From: Ceratorhiza oryzae-sativae
Taxonomy: Eukaryota; Basidiomycota; Agaricomycetes; Cantharellales; Ceratobasidiaceae
Assembly: GCA_030998015.1 (NCBI GenBank)
Contig: JARWMV010000233.1
Span: 310,001-374,000 of the forward strand
Reading direction: 5' to 3'
Length of the DNA stretch: 64,000 nucleotides
A program made the translations under genes and the position numbers. Below, piece after piece: positions 1-13,379 of the stretch. Positions within the stretch are counted from its first letter, which is position 1; every line of letters starts with the position of its first letter. The notes below the pieces were generated by a model. That model searched no databases. It saw only the letters and a list, made by a program, of their open reading frames with translations, and was not told where the DNA came from.

Positions 1-3000
1 TAGATGGCTATGCCGGGAGGCAGCGGCCAATCAGCCGCGTGTAAAATGCCTGGCAATGAACTCCGAGTACTGAATAATGGGGCCGCCTATGCGCCAGCCC
101 TTGGGGAGGGAGATATTTTAGCGATGGAGTTACGGGTGAAGGGAAACTGCGACCCGCGAGCCCCCAAGGCTCTGTGTACAGCCGCCCCTCGGAGAGCCTT
201 GAGAGGGGTGGCTGTTGTAAGATTTAGTCTATAATCTTCGACTCCCGTAACGCGCGTCGATTTAAGCGTGTGAATTTCGCGGGCCTTCATAGTTTTACGT
301 TCCTCGCTCTCCGGCTCCTGAAACTACCCCTGCGCTTAGGATGAGTTTTTTTATGAGAAAGGAGAAACCCCTTCGCCGAAAAGTCTTCTGTATCTGAATG
401 TGGTACTGTTGATTGTCTGATTATGTATCAGTATATACTCGACTTGCTACTGATCAGGTTTGAAAGCTCTTATCTTTCTTCCTATCCAAGTCTCATGTGG
501 TTAACTACGTAATGCCGTTGAAAACTGAGTAAAACGCGGGGGGGGGGTCACACTCAAAGGCGCTAGAAAACCGTAAGCACAGTGACCTTACAAATTCGGC
601 TGCGCTATGCATGGCATTTGTCTCACAAAATGAGGGCAAACCAGGATGCAACAAGGACATTGTTTCGCCAAAAAAAACTACACAGTGCGGTAGACTTGAC
701 TGCGGCGGTTGCGATTCATCCCACTTGGAAACTGTTTTTTCTGGAAATTCTAGATGATCAAATCGCAGTAATGTCATGTAAATTATCTAAATATTAGTGG
801 AAACTTTGGAATGGATGGTTCTGATATGGGGCCGTTCACATACCCAGGAATTTCTACATTTCGGTGAAACCAGACGCAAACATAAACATGTGTGGAATGC
901 TTGTTTACGAACTTTGACACTCACTTGAAAATGCGATGAAATGCATGAAAATCAACTGCATGGTCGGTAATATGTTTTTTTCACGATGGAATGCAGATTT
1001 TCCACATGGAATGGGCATGGAGTGGGTCTATAGTGATCCTCCACTGGATTGGAAAGTAAAGCGCTCAACCAGAAGGCTTATTATGAACAGGATGGACTAG
1101 AGGGTCTCAACCCATCGATTATCATCCCAGAATGCGCACAGGACGTCTCCACAGAAGTTGAAGAGCGGTGTGGTTAGCCGCCGCGGCGATAGGGTGCTGA
1201 CATGGTTTACCGGTCTGGTATCCTAATTCCTCGGCGTTCTGGCGACAGTACCAAGCGGAAAATCCAGAGACCCGTTTTGTTATTATTCAATGTATGCTAG
1301 TAGAGCGAGTATCTCACGTTCTTATTGCTAAACCATCGTAGCCAAGTCTACTCAACTATTCGTTGCCTTTGGCTCCGATGTCAGAACGAACAGGACCTTG
1401 CTTCAAGGCGGATACCTTGAAGCACCTCGCCTTCGTCCCACAATCGCATCTTCGCTTGAAGTTCTTGAATTTATGTATACCACTCAAGGTCGGTTATTAT
1501 TCACCGATGTTGAGGCGATGGCAAAAGCCCCCTGACCCCTGGGGCATACGTTATTCCGTACTTGTAACCATCATAAATTATACCATAAACATCTATTATC
1601 CATTTGCTCAGGAATTTCAGGAAGAGGCAATGGGCAAGAGCCACTGGGGCGGGGTGAGACAGGAAAAATGGGCATGATGTCACTATATGCGTGACGACAA
1701 GACCCGTAAGTATGTTCGGGAATAATCTCGGTTTCAAAGGATAGACAAAAATATCAATGGGCACGGTCAGGGAGAAAATTCGCGAAGCTCCCTTGCTCAA
1801 GCGTAACGTGCAAGCAATGCTGTGTTAAGCGCCAGGCTCTCCGTATCAGTACCTACCGACTCGTCTCATTCATTGGCTTTTATTCTTGCAGGCCCATGCA
1901 TGTAGGTTGGATATTGACAGTATCAAAAACACACTGAGCTCGAATGGGCCTGGTTAATTTGGACACAGCTGATTTTGTGCAACACATGATGCCTCTGACC
2001 ACATGGATGCGTGCGTGAAACCTAGAAGTCTTATTCACTGTGAAGTAAACATTTAAAGCTGGAGCCGGGTCGAACATATTGCCTTACTGGATGATTATTT
2101 TATACTATCACTCTCAACCGTATTTACTGGGTATGCCAAGGCGAAACCAATCAGCCATCCAAGTTTGCTTCAAGCCGATTTGCGACCTGTAAACAGAAAC
2201 ATGGTGCTTCTAGGTAACTTGATACTCAAATTGTGGGTCTGTCCTTAACAGAAAGGTGAATGCACCAGAAATTGTTGAAATTTTGCGAACATTCTTCTTG
2301 TTCCGACAGATTGCCCTGCCAGGCTGATAAAACACCAATGAACCGCACTGTTTTACAGAAGTGTTAGTATTGGCACTGATCGACGTTTTTTGGTGCTAGG
2401 CTATAGCACTCTCCTGGAGCCCATCTTTTTTGATTCACGATATTCTATCCATATTGCCAGGCAGCCTCATTACGAGCCAAATGCAGCCTCCAAGTTCGGT
2501 GGTGTTTAGCTGTCGAGTATACTATCATGCCATAAGCCTTTGACACGAAGTCCATTCGTTGAAGTATTATATACGAAAGGGTACATAAATATATAGTCGT
2601 GGGAAAGCGTCCACCACGATTCGTGAACACTAATTTCAGCCGTATGTGGGCGACTATTGTTTGCGTCGAGATGCTGGCGAGGATTCTACAGGAGACCGTC
2701 AACATATCAGGTTGTCAGAGAAGCATGATAGTTATATACTGAAATGGCCGCCAACAAAGACAGGATAAGATAAGGGTTAGTGTGGGAGACAACCTCAGCC
2801 CGATATTTATGATACACCTTAGGACTTACCCCTCTAACCAAAAGCTTATGCACATGAATAAAGACAAGCGAGAAACGTGGCATCGGTCTACGGGTTCATG
2901 ACCGATGCAACAGCCAACGCCAAGCGGTAACGGACTTTGAAAAGGCGTGTGGTGAATTCAATTAGCTGCCTCGTTGTTTGTACTTGATGATAGCTCCAAA

Positions 3001-6000
3001 GGCGCTCTCTCTCAAGGTCCCAAAGATAACGCCCGAAATCGATCAGATTGTCCCTGCCGATTTGCCAGCTGGACTCAACTGAGTGTTCAGTTCGATCTCG
3101 AAAGGAAAGGACTGAGTACTTGATTCTCATCGAATTGAATGGTGCCCGGTCAAGAGATAACGACCTTGCGGCAACTTCCAAACGCAGATTCACAACTTTA
3201 GGTTCTTCTTTTCATTAATCATATGTTGACCCACGACGAACAGTCTATGTTCTTCGCACACCGACGCTCCAACACAGACAACAGGCACAAGTGCACACGA
3301 TCGCCTGCTTCCGCACTAAAGGGATACTGCACACCTATGATCGGTACGCTATCGTTCTCTTGGCCTCCCACCCACGTGGCGTGAACATAGTCGGCCGAGC
3401 TTGAGTCGATAACACCAGCGCCCGATGATTGGCGGCCTCCGCCCATTTATAGCTTAAGCCTGTAGAATAGGCGATCATCGAACGGTCGAGAACTCATGTG
3501 CCGACCGAGAAGTGTGACATATATGGATTTGCCGCGAACGCGGATGACGCCTTGGCTGCTCTTATGAGGCTAAGATCCAGTGGAGACCGTGTGGTGAGCT
3601 GTCCTCCAAATTTTCCATTGATCCATGTGAATGCGTCTTGTGATGCTAGAACGCCGCACATACCTGGTGGTGGCGTAGATAAATCGCAGCTATAATAAGA
3701 TAGTACGGGTCTTTCCGGCGTTGGGTGACTGGCTGAATTGGCGATGTGATGATATTTGTCAGATCTTCATGTCGATAATTCTGACAGGCTGACCAAGTTG
3801 GTCGAACAACGTGAGGAACACCTACAATTAATGAATCCACCAAGCCGACTACAATCGAAAGGTATGGGAAGCGCGCGATACAACTAAGCAAATGTAACAC
3901 GCCACAAGTTACAGTATTTGGGCTTTCACTTTGTCTCCTTCGACAGTCTCCTACCATCGAAACTAAAGTTAATTAATTTACCGTATGTATCGCTATGATA
4001 CTGGTGCCATAGTCGTTTCAGCCTACAACTAGAGTACATACCTCAAGGTACCAGAAGCTAAACGATTAAACGCGCAGCTACATACGACTCGTGCCAAATG
4101 ACCTAGGGCGACAAGCTATAGTAATCATGATAGTAAGATCCGCGCGGTAGTGTAAGCACACGCTGTGATGACGATATCACACTTGCTCAACGTTTTGAGG
4201 AAAGCTACTATTTTTGGCAATGTTTCCGCTATGCACCGCATGGTTTCTCATATCATGCCCGGCACTAGCGGGCGTAACAAACAGCTTGGACTTTGAGCAG
4301 TGAAAAAGTAAAGCCAACTGTTGAGCCCATTTCTTTCGTTCCGTGGGCGAAGGGGTTTGAGCATCTGATTCCCTGGCGCTGTGGGCAACGCTCGATTAAT
4401 TCTTTCGCTCGCTCTTGTTCCCGCCCTCACTGGGCCAATGCGGATCCAGCGTTTATGCCTCGATTCTTACGTGCTTCGTTATATCTCGGTTAGGGAGGGA
4501 GCAAGGACACTATTCTGCTTTTTTTTTCAGCCGCCGTGAGGCTGTACCCGATATCTCCACCACCCACAGCCTACCCGCTGGCGCCACGGCCGCAGCCTCA
4601 GCGCCGAGTGTTTGGCGGTATGCGGTGGGAGATATTTAAACAGGAAGCGCACAGGATCGTTCCTGTTGCTGGACTTTTGTCGAAAGGAACCTGCGATAGC
4701 CGCCCGTTCTGCCAGAAGGCTGCCTCTTGATCCACGATGTCTAAACTCGCTTTCGAGGCACCGATGCAACTACACAGCTCCAGAGTGGAAAGCGGTGCAG
4801 TATCGATAGGCATTTTATCCTATTTGGCTCTTGAAAGGTTCAAATGTGTCGATCCAATTTTCAAATTGCACAAACCCTTGAATTGAACCAAGTCGGACCG
4901 CCACCTTGCTTGACCCTTGATCACGTTCAAATATCATTGAATCTGCACAAAGAGGGCTGTAATACAAACCCTGCATTAGAGTGTACATGGATGACTCGGG
5001 CTGACATTCACGCTCTTCTTCGACTATTCAACCGACAGACATCGTCGATCTGGGTATCCTATTTGTATTTCCGCCTTATCTCGCGAGACGCGCACTTCCT
5101 GAATCCGTATCTTTTCCTTCCTACGCGAATCGCTCTCAGTAATCCTTATCCTCCCCCTCTCCCCACACATTCAGCTGGTATTCAAGGCCGAATGCCCATC
5201 CACGACAGGGCAGGGATTTAAACGTAATTTCGAGGAAGGCGAAGACTCGGGTTCTCAGAACCGCTCGTCTTCTTTTTTCCGCAGAGCACGTTATCCGTCG
5301 GTCGTCGGGAGCCGTTTACATCTTACCCCGCTTATATAATGACTCACTCTCCGGACACCGGAAGTCCCATCAAGCAACCATTGTCTTTTTGTATTGACTA
5401 GAGTGAACATGGTTGTTGGATACAAGTTTTTTTTTGATACCGTCGTCCGACCTATGGGCGCTTGAAATTCCTCGACCAAATCGAGCCGGCTCGGTAAACG
5501 CTCCTTTGCTCCATTTACGCCGAGACCATTCGCTCCAAGGACAAATCCAAGCCTTGGAGGGTTGACGTTACGAAGCTAGGCAAAAGCCCACGAAAGGTGT
5601 TGGAGATCCCCACTTGCGTTTGCCCGAACTATGTCGATGCGGGCTCCCCTCTTGACGTTGATGGATGAAATTCGCGAGAGACACGTGATGATGCGTGCTG
5701 CGCCACTCGTCTCAGTTTGGAGTGTCGTCTTGGAGTACGATACGCAGCGATTGACAGGTTTTGCTCTGCGGCGGAGCTGTCGGTGTGAAACAGACGTTAT
5801 CTCTCAAGGTGAATGAAAGTTCGGACAGGCCGGGACCTGGCCCGTGGTGTATTATTATAAATCGGTTGACTGGTTTCAGTTGGCTGAGCATCGACGTACA
5901 ACGATATCGGCAAGTGCGGGGTAAATCTGGTACTGTACGACAGGTCGCGGTGGTACGTGCTCGCAATTAATCGGGAAATAGAAGGTCACTAGGGGAATAG

Positions 6001-7550
6001 GGGCACTCGGTCGTCGTCGGAGAAAGAAGTCTGGCGCGTTCATTCCACGTGGAAAGGACAGGTGGTGTCGACCGGGAGCGGGATAGAGGTGTAGCCGTAC
6101 AATCGAACGAGCGACACGTTCCAGAGCGAGTGGGCAATATTCTGGTTGGCGTGGGTTTGGAGATAGGCAACGTTGGGAACGTGGCTAACGTGGGGTTGGC
6201 AGGCAGTGACTGGGCAACAGAAGTGAGAGTCGAGGGGGAATTCATGAGCAAGGAGGGGGAAAGGGGGAATCATGGGCAAGGAGAGAGAGGAGGGGGGGAG
6301 GTATCGTCAAGGGGATGCGAGCTCTGGCTAGACGACGAAACGTGAAACAAGCGAGATACCGGACCGAGTTTGGACGAGCTTGGTTTCAGAGGCGGCTGAG
6401 CGAGCAAGGATGACGAGCAAAGCGGAAGAGATGAGCATGAGCTCAGCGAGCATGTGGTGGTTCGGGGGGATACATGCGCTGTGGACGATCAGAAGCGTTG
6501 GAGGAAGCGTGTCGAAGCGAGGCGAGGTCGATATATGCATGCATGTCGATGTCGAGCTTGATAGGCAAGTAGGAATGAATTACAGCTCCAATCCTAATAA
6601 ACGTCTGTCAGAAGGGCATGGGATCGTGTGGGCATATGGGCAGGGCGGTATATAGCAAGAAGCTGCAGATCGGAACATGCACCGATGGAAGCGTGAGCGG
6701 GTCGTTACTGGATATGGGGGCAATCGGCGAGGGGTGGCTGGGGCCGATATGCTTGGGACGCTGATCTTGGGAAAGAAGCGCGAAGGGTGCACCCGAGTGT
6801 CGGAGAGAGCCGTCCGGTGGGACAGTGCTGAGGCGACCGAGGCCGGAGCCCAGGCGGGGCAACGGGCTGGGCGACAAGGAACCAGCGCGACCGAGGGCGA
6901 CGACGGCGTATATTGCGATTGTGTGTAGCAACAGCGAGACCGGTGTCGGAGTCGAAACAGTCGGTGATGGTTGGCAATTGAGGTGGGCTTCGTGGCACGT
7001 GCCGGACGTCTCGGCCAAGGGGGGGTAAGCGTGCAGGGCAGGAACAGGCACGATGCATCGGGCGGCGAGCACGCTGCGGGCGACGGCGAGCACGGAGGCT
7101 AAGCCCGGCGACTGGTGCGATGTCGGGCCCTGCGATTGCGACCCCCCAGCGCTTCGGGGGGGAGAGACGGTTGAGAGTGGGAGATAAGGGGAGCCAAGCA
7201 GGGACAAGCAGGGCCACACATCAGGTGCGGTTCTGATGATATATGGGTTGGGCTCGCCTGGAGGCGATGTGCCATCCCCCCGCCTACGCTCCCGCCTCTC
7301 CCCGCTTCAAGGATACCGCTTGAGGTCAGTCGGCAATCAGGCCCATGTCGCCGCCGTCGCTCACACGCATATAGATCTCGCGACCCTTGACAGCCTCCTC
7401 GACAAGCCCCGACTTTGCACGCTGAGCTGCTCGCGACATTGTCCCCATCCCCCAGCATATGATCCAGAACCCCCCGCACAACACACACAGATCAGTCTGA
7501 CTCCAACTGCGCCACCCTCGTTCGCACCAGCTCTCATCGCACCCACGAAA
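1..7550. other. Region without a recognisable gene
   Basis: I find no open frame here with a recognisable domain or a chain of splice-compatible exons. All frames are short and frequently closed. The part from about 5,600 to 7,550 is richer in G and C and leads into the bHLH gene, so it probably holds that gene's promoter and 5' leader. The long minus-strand frames in it are low-complexity Pro/Ser products that I treat as composition artefacts. Positions 165-214 hold two interleaved inverted repeats, reported as a finding. The rest could be old, decayed transposon or gene sequence. Confidence 0.5.
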
Positions 7551-7555
7551 ACGAA

Positions 7556-9049
7556 ATGACGTTCAACGCCATGAACAGCCCCCAGTCCGCCGGTTCCGTC
7601 TCGCCATCCGGTCCCGCGCTCTCGCTCCCCCTCGCCATCCCGGAGACCAAGCGTGGGTCTCACCGTCTGGGTTGCTTCTCGGCTGACATCTGTTTCAGCA
7701 GGCGTCTCGTCCCCCGCGTCGAGCGTCTCGTCCTCGCTGCCGACTCCGCTCTCGGCTAGCTTTGTCGCGCCCTCCACGTTTGGCTCGTTCCCCAGCCCGC
7801 AGTCCGCCGGTGCTGCCGGTGCCGTCCGCCGCAAGCCCTCTCGCCGCGCCAACACCGCCGAGCGCCGGGCGACGCACAACGCTGTGGAGCGCGCCCGCCG
7901 TGAAACCCTCAACTCTCGCTTCCTGGTTTGTCCCCGGAATCTCCCACATCCGGTCACGTGCTGATGTGGCTGCACAGGATTTGGCAGCACTTCTCCCGAA
8001 TCTGGTCTCTGTCCGACGTCCGTCCAAGTCGGCGATCGTCAACTCGTCTATCGCGCTTATCCACACCCAGCGCCGGGCCCGTGCCACCGCCGGGCGCGAG
8101 CTGCGCAATCTCAAGGCCGAGACAGACTCGCTCCGCCGCCAGCTCAACGAGTGCGTTTCATCTCACCCTTGCCGACCCCTGGCTCATCGTTTTTTCCCCC
8201 AGATGGCGCGAGCGTGCCTGTCTTCCCCCGGTCGAGGAACCGATGCGCAACGCAGAGTTCTTGGCCCTCATCGCCCTAGAAGAGGAAGATGCCGAGGAAG
8301 GCGAAGAGGAGCGTGCCGCCTATGCAATGATGGAGATGGAGCGCGGCATGGGTGGTGGAGGATATGGCATGCGCGACGGCGACGATGGCGACGACGACGG
8401 CTTTGGCCCCGATGACGTGCTCGGCCTAGAGTCGACCTCGCCCCCTCAGCCGCCAGCTGCTCCGACAATGCCCCTAGCGCCACCCATGGGACTCGCACAG
8501 ATGCACGGATCCCACCTCCCCCATCCCCTCCGCATGCTCCCCGGCGCTATGCACGGATATCCCGGGTTCGAGACCCCCTCGTTCGACCCGTCCGACGCTG
8601 AAAAGCTCGCTGCATGGAACTCGCACCTCTACACGGCCCTGCAGTGGCAAGCTGCCCAGGCACAAGCCCAGGCAGCCCTGTTCACCCCTCCTGGCTCGGC
8701 TCACGGCTCGGCTCCTCCATTCCCGGGCGCCGCCCTTGCATTTCAGCAGCGCGGAATGATGCCCGCAGGGTTCCCCACCCAGCAGATGGAGGAAGACGCG
8801 TCGTCGGTTGGCGACCAGACCTCCCACCGTGGCAGCCCGCCCTCGAGCCACGCCGCGACCCAGACCGGGTTCGATGAGCTCGCGGCTGCGTACCAAGCTC
8901 AGGCGCACGCACAACAGACTCGTGCTGCCCGCAGCGCGAGCCTCAGCTCGTTTGGTGCTCCGCCCATGCGGAAGCACGCTTCGCAGGGACACGTGCCCCA
9001 AGTGGGCGGCGTAGGTGGTCCTTTTGCGCCGATGGGTTTACTCATCTAA
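7556..9049 (+). CDS. bHLH transcription factor
   Basis: Predicted exons are 7556-7652, 7699-7925, 7978-8150 and 8203-9049 (447 aa), all with GT-AG introns of 46-52 nt that keep the frame. Exons 2 and 3 together encode a basic helix-loop-helix domain: a basic region and helix 1 beginning THNAVERARRETLNSRF, a loop, and helix 2 around SKSAIVNSSIALIHTQ. The H-N-x-x-E-R-x-R-R pattern is the E-box-contacting basic signature of the family. A short coiled coil follows (LRNLKAETDSLRRQL). The C-terminal half is rich in Gly, Pro, Ala, Gln and acidic stretches, like a transactivation region. The first ATG in frame was taken as start. The exact subfamily and targets cannot be read from the sequence. It acts in the nucleus. 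The exon-2 acceptor is a CAGCAG tandem, so two products differing by one residue are possible. Confidence 0.88.
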
Positions 9050-10307
9050 GCGCACGGCACTAGACTATGTGTTAACACTCTCCCCCGAGCCTGGCTGCTC
9101 TCGTGCCGATCCTCGCGTTCTCGACCACCCCTTAATCTACGCCTAGTATTCTGCCCACCTTTGACATATACCCCCTGCGTTTGTTTCTGTGCTACTGCGA
9201 GATACACGGACTTGTGTGGTGTCCTTGACCTGTGTGCTCCTACTCCCACGCTCCTTTATTTTCTTTTTTTTTTGCCCCTCCTCCTTGTGAGTCACGATGA
9301 ATTGGCGACGCTGCTTCACGCGCGAGCCATTTGTCCGATCTCTCCTGATCTTGTGTGTGTGAAGACTGTATCTGCGTGTACTTGTTATCTTGTTCTGGTA
9401 TTATATTACATCTCAGGATGCTCTGTGCTTGACTCGTGTATGCCCCCTCTTGAAAAAAATTTGGTTACGATCATCAAAAACTCGCTGCGCTCGGGGCAAT
9501 CTACCAAGTTACCGTGTATGCGGGGATATATCGGGGACTCACCTCGCCCATTGGCCAGCTCACGTCGAGATAGAACACATGCTCAGATTCCAGAAACGCC
9601 AAGCTCTCCCCCTGTTTTTTGCTCGATTCGAACGACGAAGTAACAGGTCGAACCAGATGCGCTCTCGTAACGGTTGATCGCGTGCAATCTAGGTTCTTGC
9701 TCTCATACGGCAAAGGCCCCAGCAATATGCGCGCTACATCCCAGGACTTGCAACCGCCTCTATGCGTGAGTACCATTCACTTCGGGTCCAACCAGCGATC
9801 GCCAGCGTGGCATACGTGGCCGAGTCTGATCGGGAGGCCACTCCCCCCCCCCACATTGGGTCTGATGACATGCAGATCTGTTTTGCCCACTCAGTTATCC
9901 CTGACCTCGGATATCGTTGCTGACTGGATGCTTACCGAGCGAGCCTGAGCGAGTTGTTTCAACCGAGATGTCGAGGTTGTTGGTTGTCCTTTGCGAGGCC
10001 TCGCTTGCTCGTGCTAAAATAGCTCACGAAAATGATGGGACAGTCTTTACCGATAGTGGGTTGATCGTCGCTCAGGGATAGTTTCGCACCTGTCCAGGTT
10101 TGACGGTGGCGCGCATCATGACACTCTGGGCATCTTTGGACAGGTCAAAAATTATATAGCTATTAAAACCCGGTATTACACGGAAGAAAAAGATTCAAAA
10201 AGAGGAAAAAATAACACGGGCGTGATTCATACACCAGACGGTGGGTCAGGGGGGAGGGGCGTGGAAATGATTGAAGAGTTTTGCACAAAAGGAGTGGGCG
10301 AGAAGGT
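9050..10307. other. Intergenic region between convergent genes
   Basis: This spacer lies between the 3' ends of the bHLH gene (+) and the acetate transporter (-). It should hold both 3' untranslated regions. T-rich runs near 9,250 suit a fungal 3' end. I see no coding exon chain, tRNA or repeat in it. Confidence 0.5.
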
Positions 10308-11523
10308 TTACTGGCTCGCCGGCTTCTTCCCGGTGCACAGACCGTGGACAGAGGTCTCCTTGAGGTTTCCGACGGGGAGGAGGCAGAGGCTGAGGGAAGA
10401 TATGTCAGTATCGGTCTAGGCGAGCGGACCAGAGAGGGGGGGGGGGTAGGGCAGGGTCGGAGATAATGGACCGATTGGAGAAGGTCAAGAAAGAGTGACT
10501 TACGCTCCAGCCGAGGCGTGGAGTTCCGCGGCACCGATGTAGAACGCGGTAAAGGCAGCAAGGCAGCAGAACACACCACCAGCCTTGAGGACGGACTCTG
10601 TGTGCGGGTATCACGTTGAGTAATCAGGGTTTAATGAGTTTTGGATGTGCGCGTACCTTGGTCACGGAACTGGCCGATCATCAGCAAGAGGTAGCCCATG
10701 CAGACGAAGAGGAGCAAGGTAGAGAGCATGACCGAGGCCTTGAAGGTACCGAAGAAGAAGATCACGGACACGATGAACCAGACCATCAACTGCAAACAGT
10801 CGGTTAGTGCGTGTCACCCACAAAGAGGCATATCGTGGCGTACGAAGATACCAATAGCATCGCTAAAGTCATCCATGTGGTCCTTGAATGCCTCGGCGAT
10901 ACTATAGTTTGATTAGTCGGCTGTGAATCGATCACAAAAAGCTTAAACTTACCCAGCAGGAGGGAAGATGATGATGGCATACGAGATCCAGAAACCACCA
11001 TAGGACGAGAAGACAGTTGCACCGAAAGTGTTGCCGATACCGAATTCCCACATGCCAGCCAAGAGTTGGGCGAGCCCACCAAACGCAAAGGCCATACCGA
11101 TGACCATATTCGGCTATAGAACGGCAATTAGGAGGCGAACCGTGGGTGCCATAGTGTACTTACTGCAGTGATGTGGCGGGTTTGAATATAGTAGAGACCG
11201 AGCATCAGAGTTGTAGCCGCGAAACCAAAGAGTCCCAGAGGAGCCGGGTTTCCAAACTTGCGGTGCTCGATCGGGAAGGCGGGCTGTATGGTCATTTGTA
11301 AGTGTTATTCGAGGTCAATTCATTCACCACTTACGTGGTCGTCGTGCTTGGGCGGGGGAGAACGGCGAACGGGAGGGACGGCTGGGCCAGTGCGTCCATC
11401 GATCTGAGTACGGTCGTCGTCGTTGATGACCTGTTGTTGGGTCTCCTCCTCCGCATCGCACTGGACGTCCGAGTTGGGAGCTGGCTTCCCGGTGATCTTG
11501 GCAATAACCTGCTGAGCGTGCAT
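10308..11523 (-). CDS. GPR1/FUN34/SatP-family acetate transporter
   Basis: Seven exons on the minus strand (11335-11523, 11164-11283, 10953-11113, 10844-10901, 10657-10789, 10504-10597, 10308-10389) join in frame to 278 aa. An N-terminal hydrophilic cytosolic tail of about 65 residues is followed by the family signature [13 protein letters not shown]. About six hydrophobic helices come next, including [20 protein letters not shown] and [10 protein letters not shown], which match the AceTr family (yeast Ady2/Ato1, E. coli SatP). The family moves acetate and related small carboxylates across the plasma membrane, probably with protons. The length is normal for fungal members. The last intron is longer (114 nt) and its acceptor was picked because it alone keeps the conserved LPVGNL tail in frame. 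I see no damage. Confidence 0.93.
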
Positions 11524-11865
11524 CTTGTAGGCTAAGGGGCTGGAAGTCGGGGAGTGCGGTGTAAGGCTGAAAGGAGTGGTGAGAGACGAGGAAGTGTCGT
11601 ACTACAGTCGTGTCGAATCAACGCTCTGAGCTCGCCCGTATATGTAGGATTTCTGAGACCATTGGGTAGTACGAGTATGCTTGAGCCGTAGTGTGAGAAG
11701 CTTGGAATGGATCACTTCAGGGCGATGTCAACGGACTCGACGGAGCTGGTGACGCTGCACTAAACATAATTAATGTTATGGTTGTTGATGCCGAAGGGAG
11801 GCAGGAACTAGCAGCCCGGCGCTAAGACCCTGAAGTGAGCCCGTGTATGGCCTCGACCGCCGCGA

Positions 11866-13379
11866 ATGGTTCACACACTCCTAAAAAATCATGTTTTTGA
11901 GCTCAAGTCCGACTCTAGAGCACGATCTCGCGCGGTGGCGGTAGGAGCGCTGTCCTCCGGAACGAATGTTCTTGCGGAGTCGCCCTTGGCGGTTACCATA
12001 CATCCAAGCCACAAAGGGCGCCTCTGTGACGAATGTTTACGCGAGGTCGACGAGTTGCAAAAATGCTCCGGCTGTGGTGTTTACTACTATTGTGGAACAG
12101 AGTGTACGTATGTCATTTTGTGACGTTTGGGCCTCGGGATGGCTGACATATTTTGACGTTAGGCCAGACCGTGTCATGGAAGAGACACCATCGACGTCTC
12201 TGTCGCTTCTCGAAAGCTTGTGTTAAATCTGACGTATACAAAAACGCTCCTGCAGATGCTCGTGCGGATACGTTTCTGTTGGCTCAGCTTGCGGCAGAAC
12301 ACTTTTACAAACTTGAGACACTGGAGGACGCTCAGGCCTCGGCGAATTCTTCAGTGCGGATCTTTTGGGACCTTCTTACGTCAAACGACAGTAATGAGAG
12401 TATCGTTCCTTCTTTGGGCTTTACCCCGCCATCTGTGCTTTTCGCCGCGGCTGCACGGTTTGGGAACAACAACTTTGTGGTTCACAATGCTGGACTGGTA
12501 TCATATGCACATGGAGTCTTTGCACTTGCTAGTCGTTCCTTCAACCACTCGTGTAAACCAAACGCAGCTGCAATGTTTGAACATGTGCAAGGGGGTATAC
12601 AGATGGTCGTCAAACTGCTCGAAAATGTAGCCGATGGGGAACAAGTACGTAATGCATATACCTCCCAACCCACCTCGTTTCGTCCTCAACGGGCCCGAAA
12701 AGATTTCCATATCCTACACAGATCCGGCCGCGCCTTATTCTAAACGCCGTGACGCACTAGCTCAGGTTTATGGGTTTAATTGCCAGTGCCCGAGGTGTGC
12801 GTTTGACGCCTCAGGTGCGTCGGTGTCTCCAAATGATCAAAGCCCTGATGCATTACGCAACCGAATCGGGGCTGTCGTCCGAGCTCAGATACGCAACGAA
12901 CAGTCTAGCCTGGAAGAGCTTCGTGATGTGTTGCGGGAGTTGTTGCCTATTTTGGACAGCGAGTTACTGAGGTGTTTGCCTGATTGGACCGCCGAGTTTA
13001 GTACATGCAGCCATGATGGACCGTATAACAGGGCGTTGGACTGGGGAAACGCTGTGCTCGGCGTATACGTTCTAGTTTACCCGGGCATACATCCGCTTCT
13101 TGGTGAGCGCTTGTCATGATTCCTGTGCACCTCACGACCGCTTACGCTCGAAGTACTTCAGAACTACACTGTCTTGAGCTCTCCAAAGTTGCTTGGAACG
13201 ATTATCTTACGAGTGTTGCTCCCGGCCAACCGGACACTATGCATGTGAAAAGCGCAGCGTTGGCGTATTTGAGATGGGCAAAGTTATTAGCCAGCGGACT
13301 TCACCAGGGGTTGGAGGTATCGCGATCTTCAATTGTGTCTCAATATGATACACTGGAATCATGCCTACACGAAGAATAG
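11866..13379 (+). CDS. MYND and SET domain protein (SMYD-like lysine methyltransferase)
   Basis: Exons 11866-12103, 12163-12644, 12703-13102 and 13162-13379 give 445 aa. A split SET domain surrounds a MYND zinc finger: CDECLREVDELQKCSGCG then YYCGTEC, continuing after intron 1 to H-x-x-x-C. The SET core contains the SAM and substrate-pocket motif SFNHSCKPNA (NHSCxPN is the family hallmark), and the post-SET cysteines appear as FNCQCPRCAF. This order (SET-N, MYND, SET-C, post-SET, helical C-terminus) is that of SMYD enzymes, which methylate lysines on histones and other proteins. Substrate is unknown here. The first residues are uncertain; a nearby upstream ATG is out of frame. It is divergent from the acetate transporter with about 340 bp between start codons. 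Confidence 0.86.

Noticed and set aside
6608..7219. 203-aa minus-strand frame
   Set aside because: Low-complexity Pro/Ser/Leu product in G/C-rich DNA upstream of the bHLH gene, with no domain and overlapping frames of the same kind on both strands.
8474..9001. Minus-strand frame across the bHLH gene
   Set aside because: Shadow of the plus-strand exon 4; no independent splice or domain evidence.
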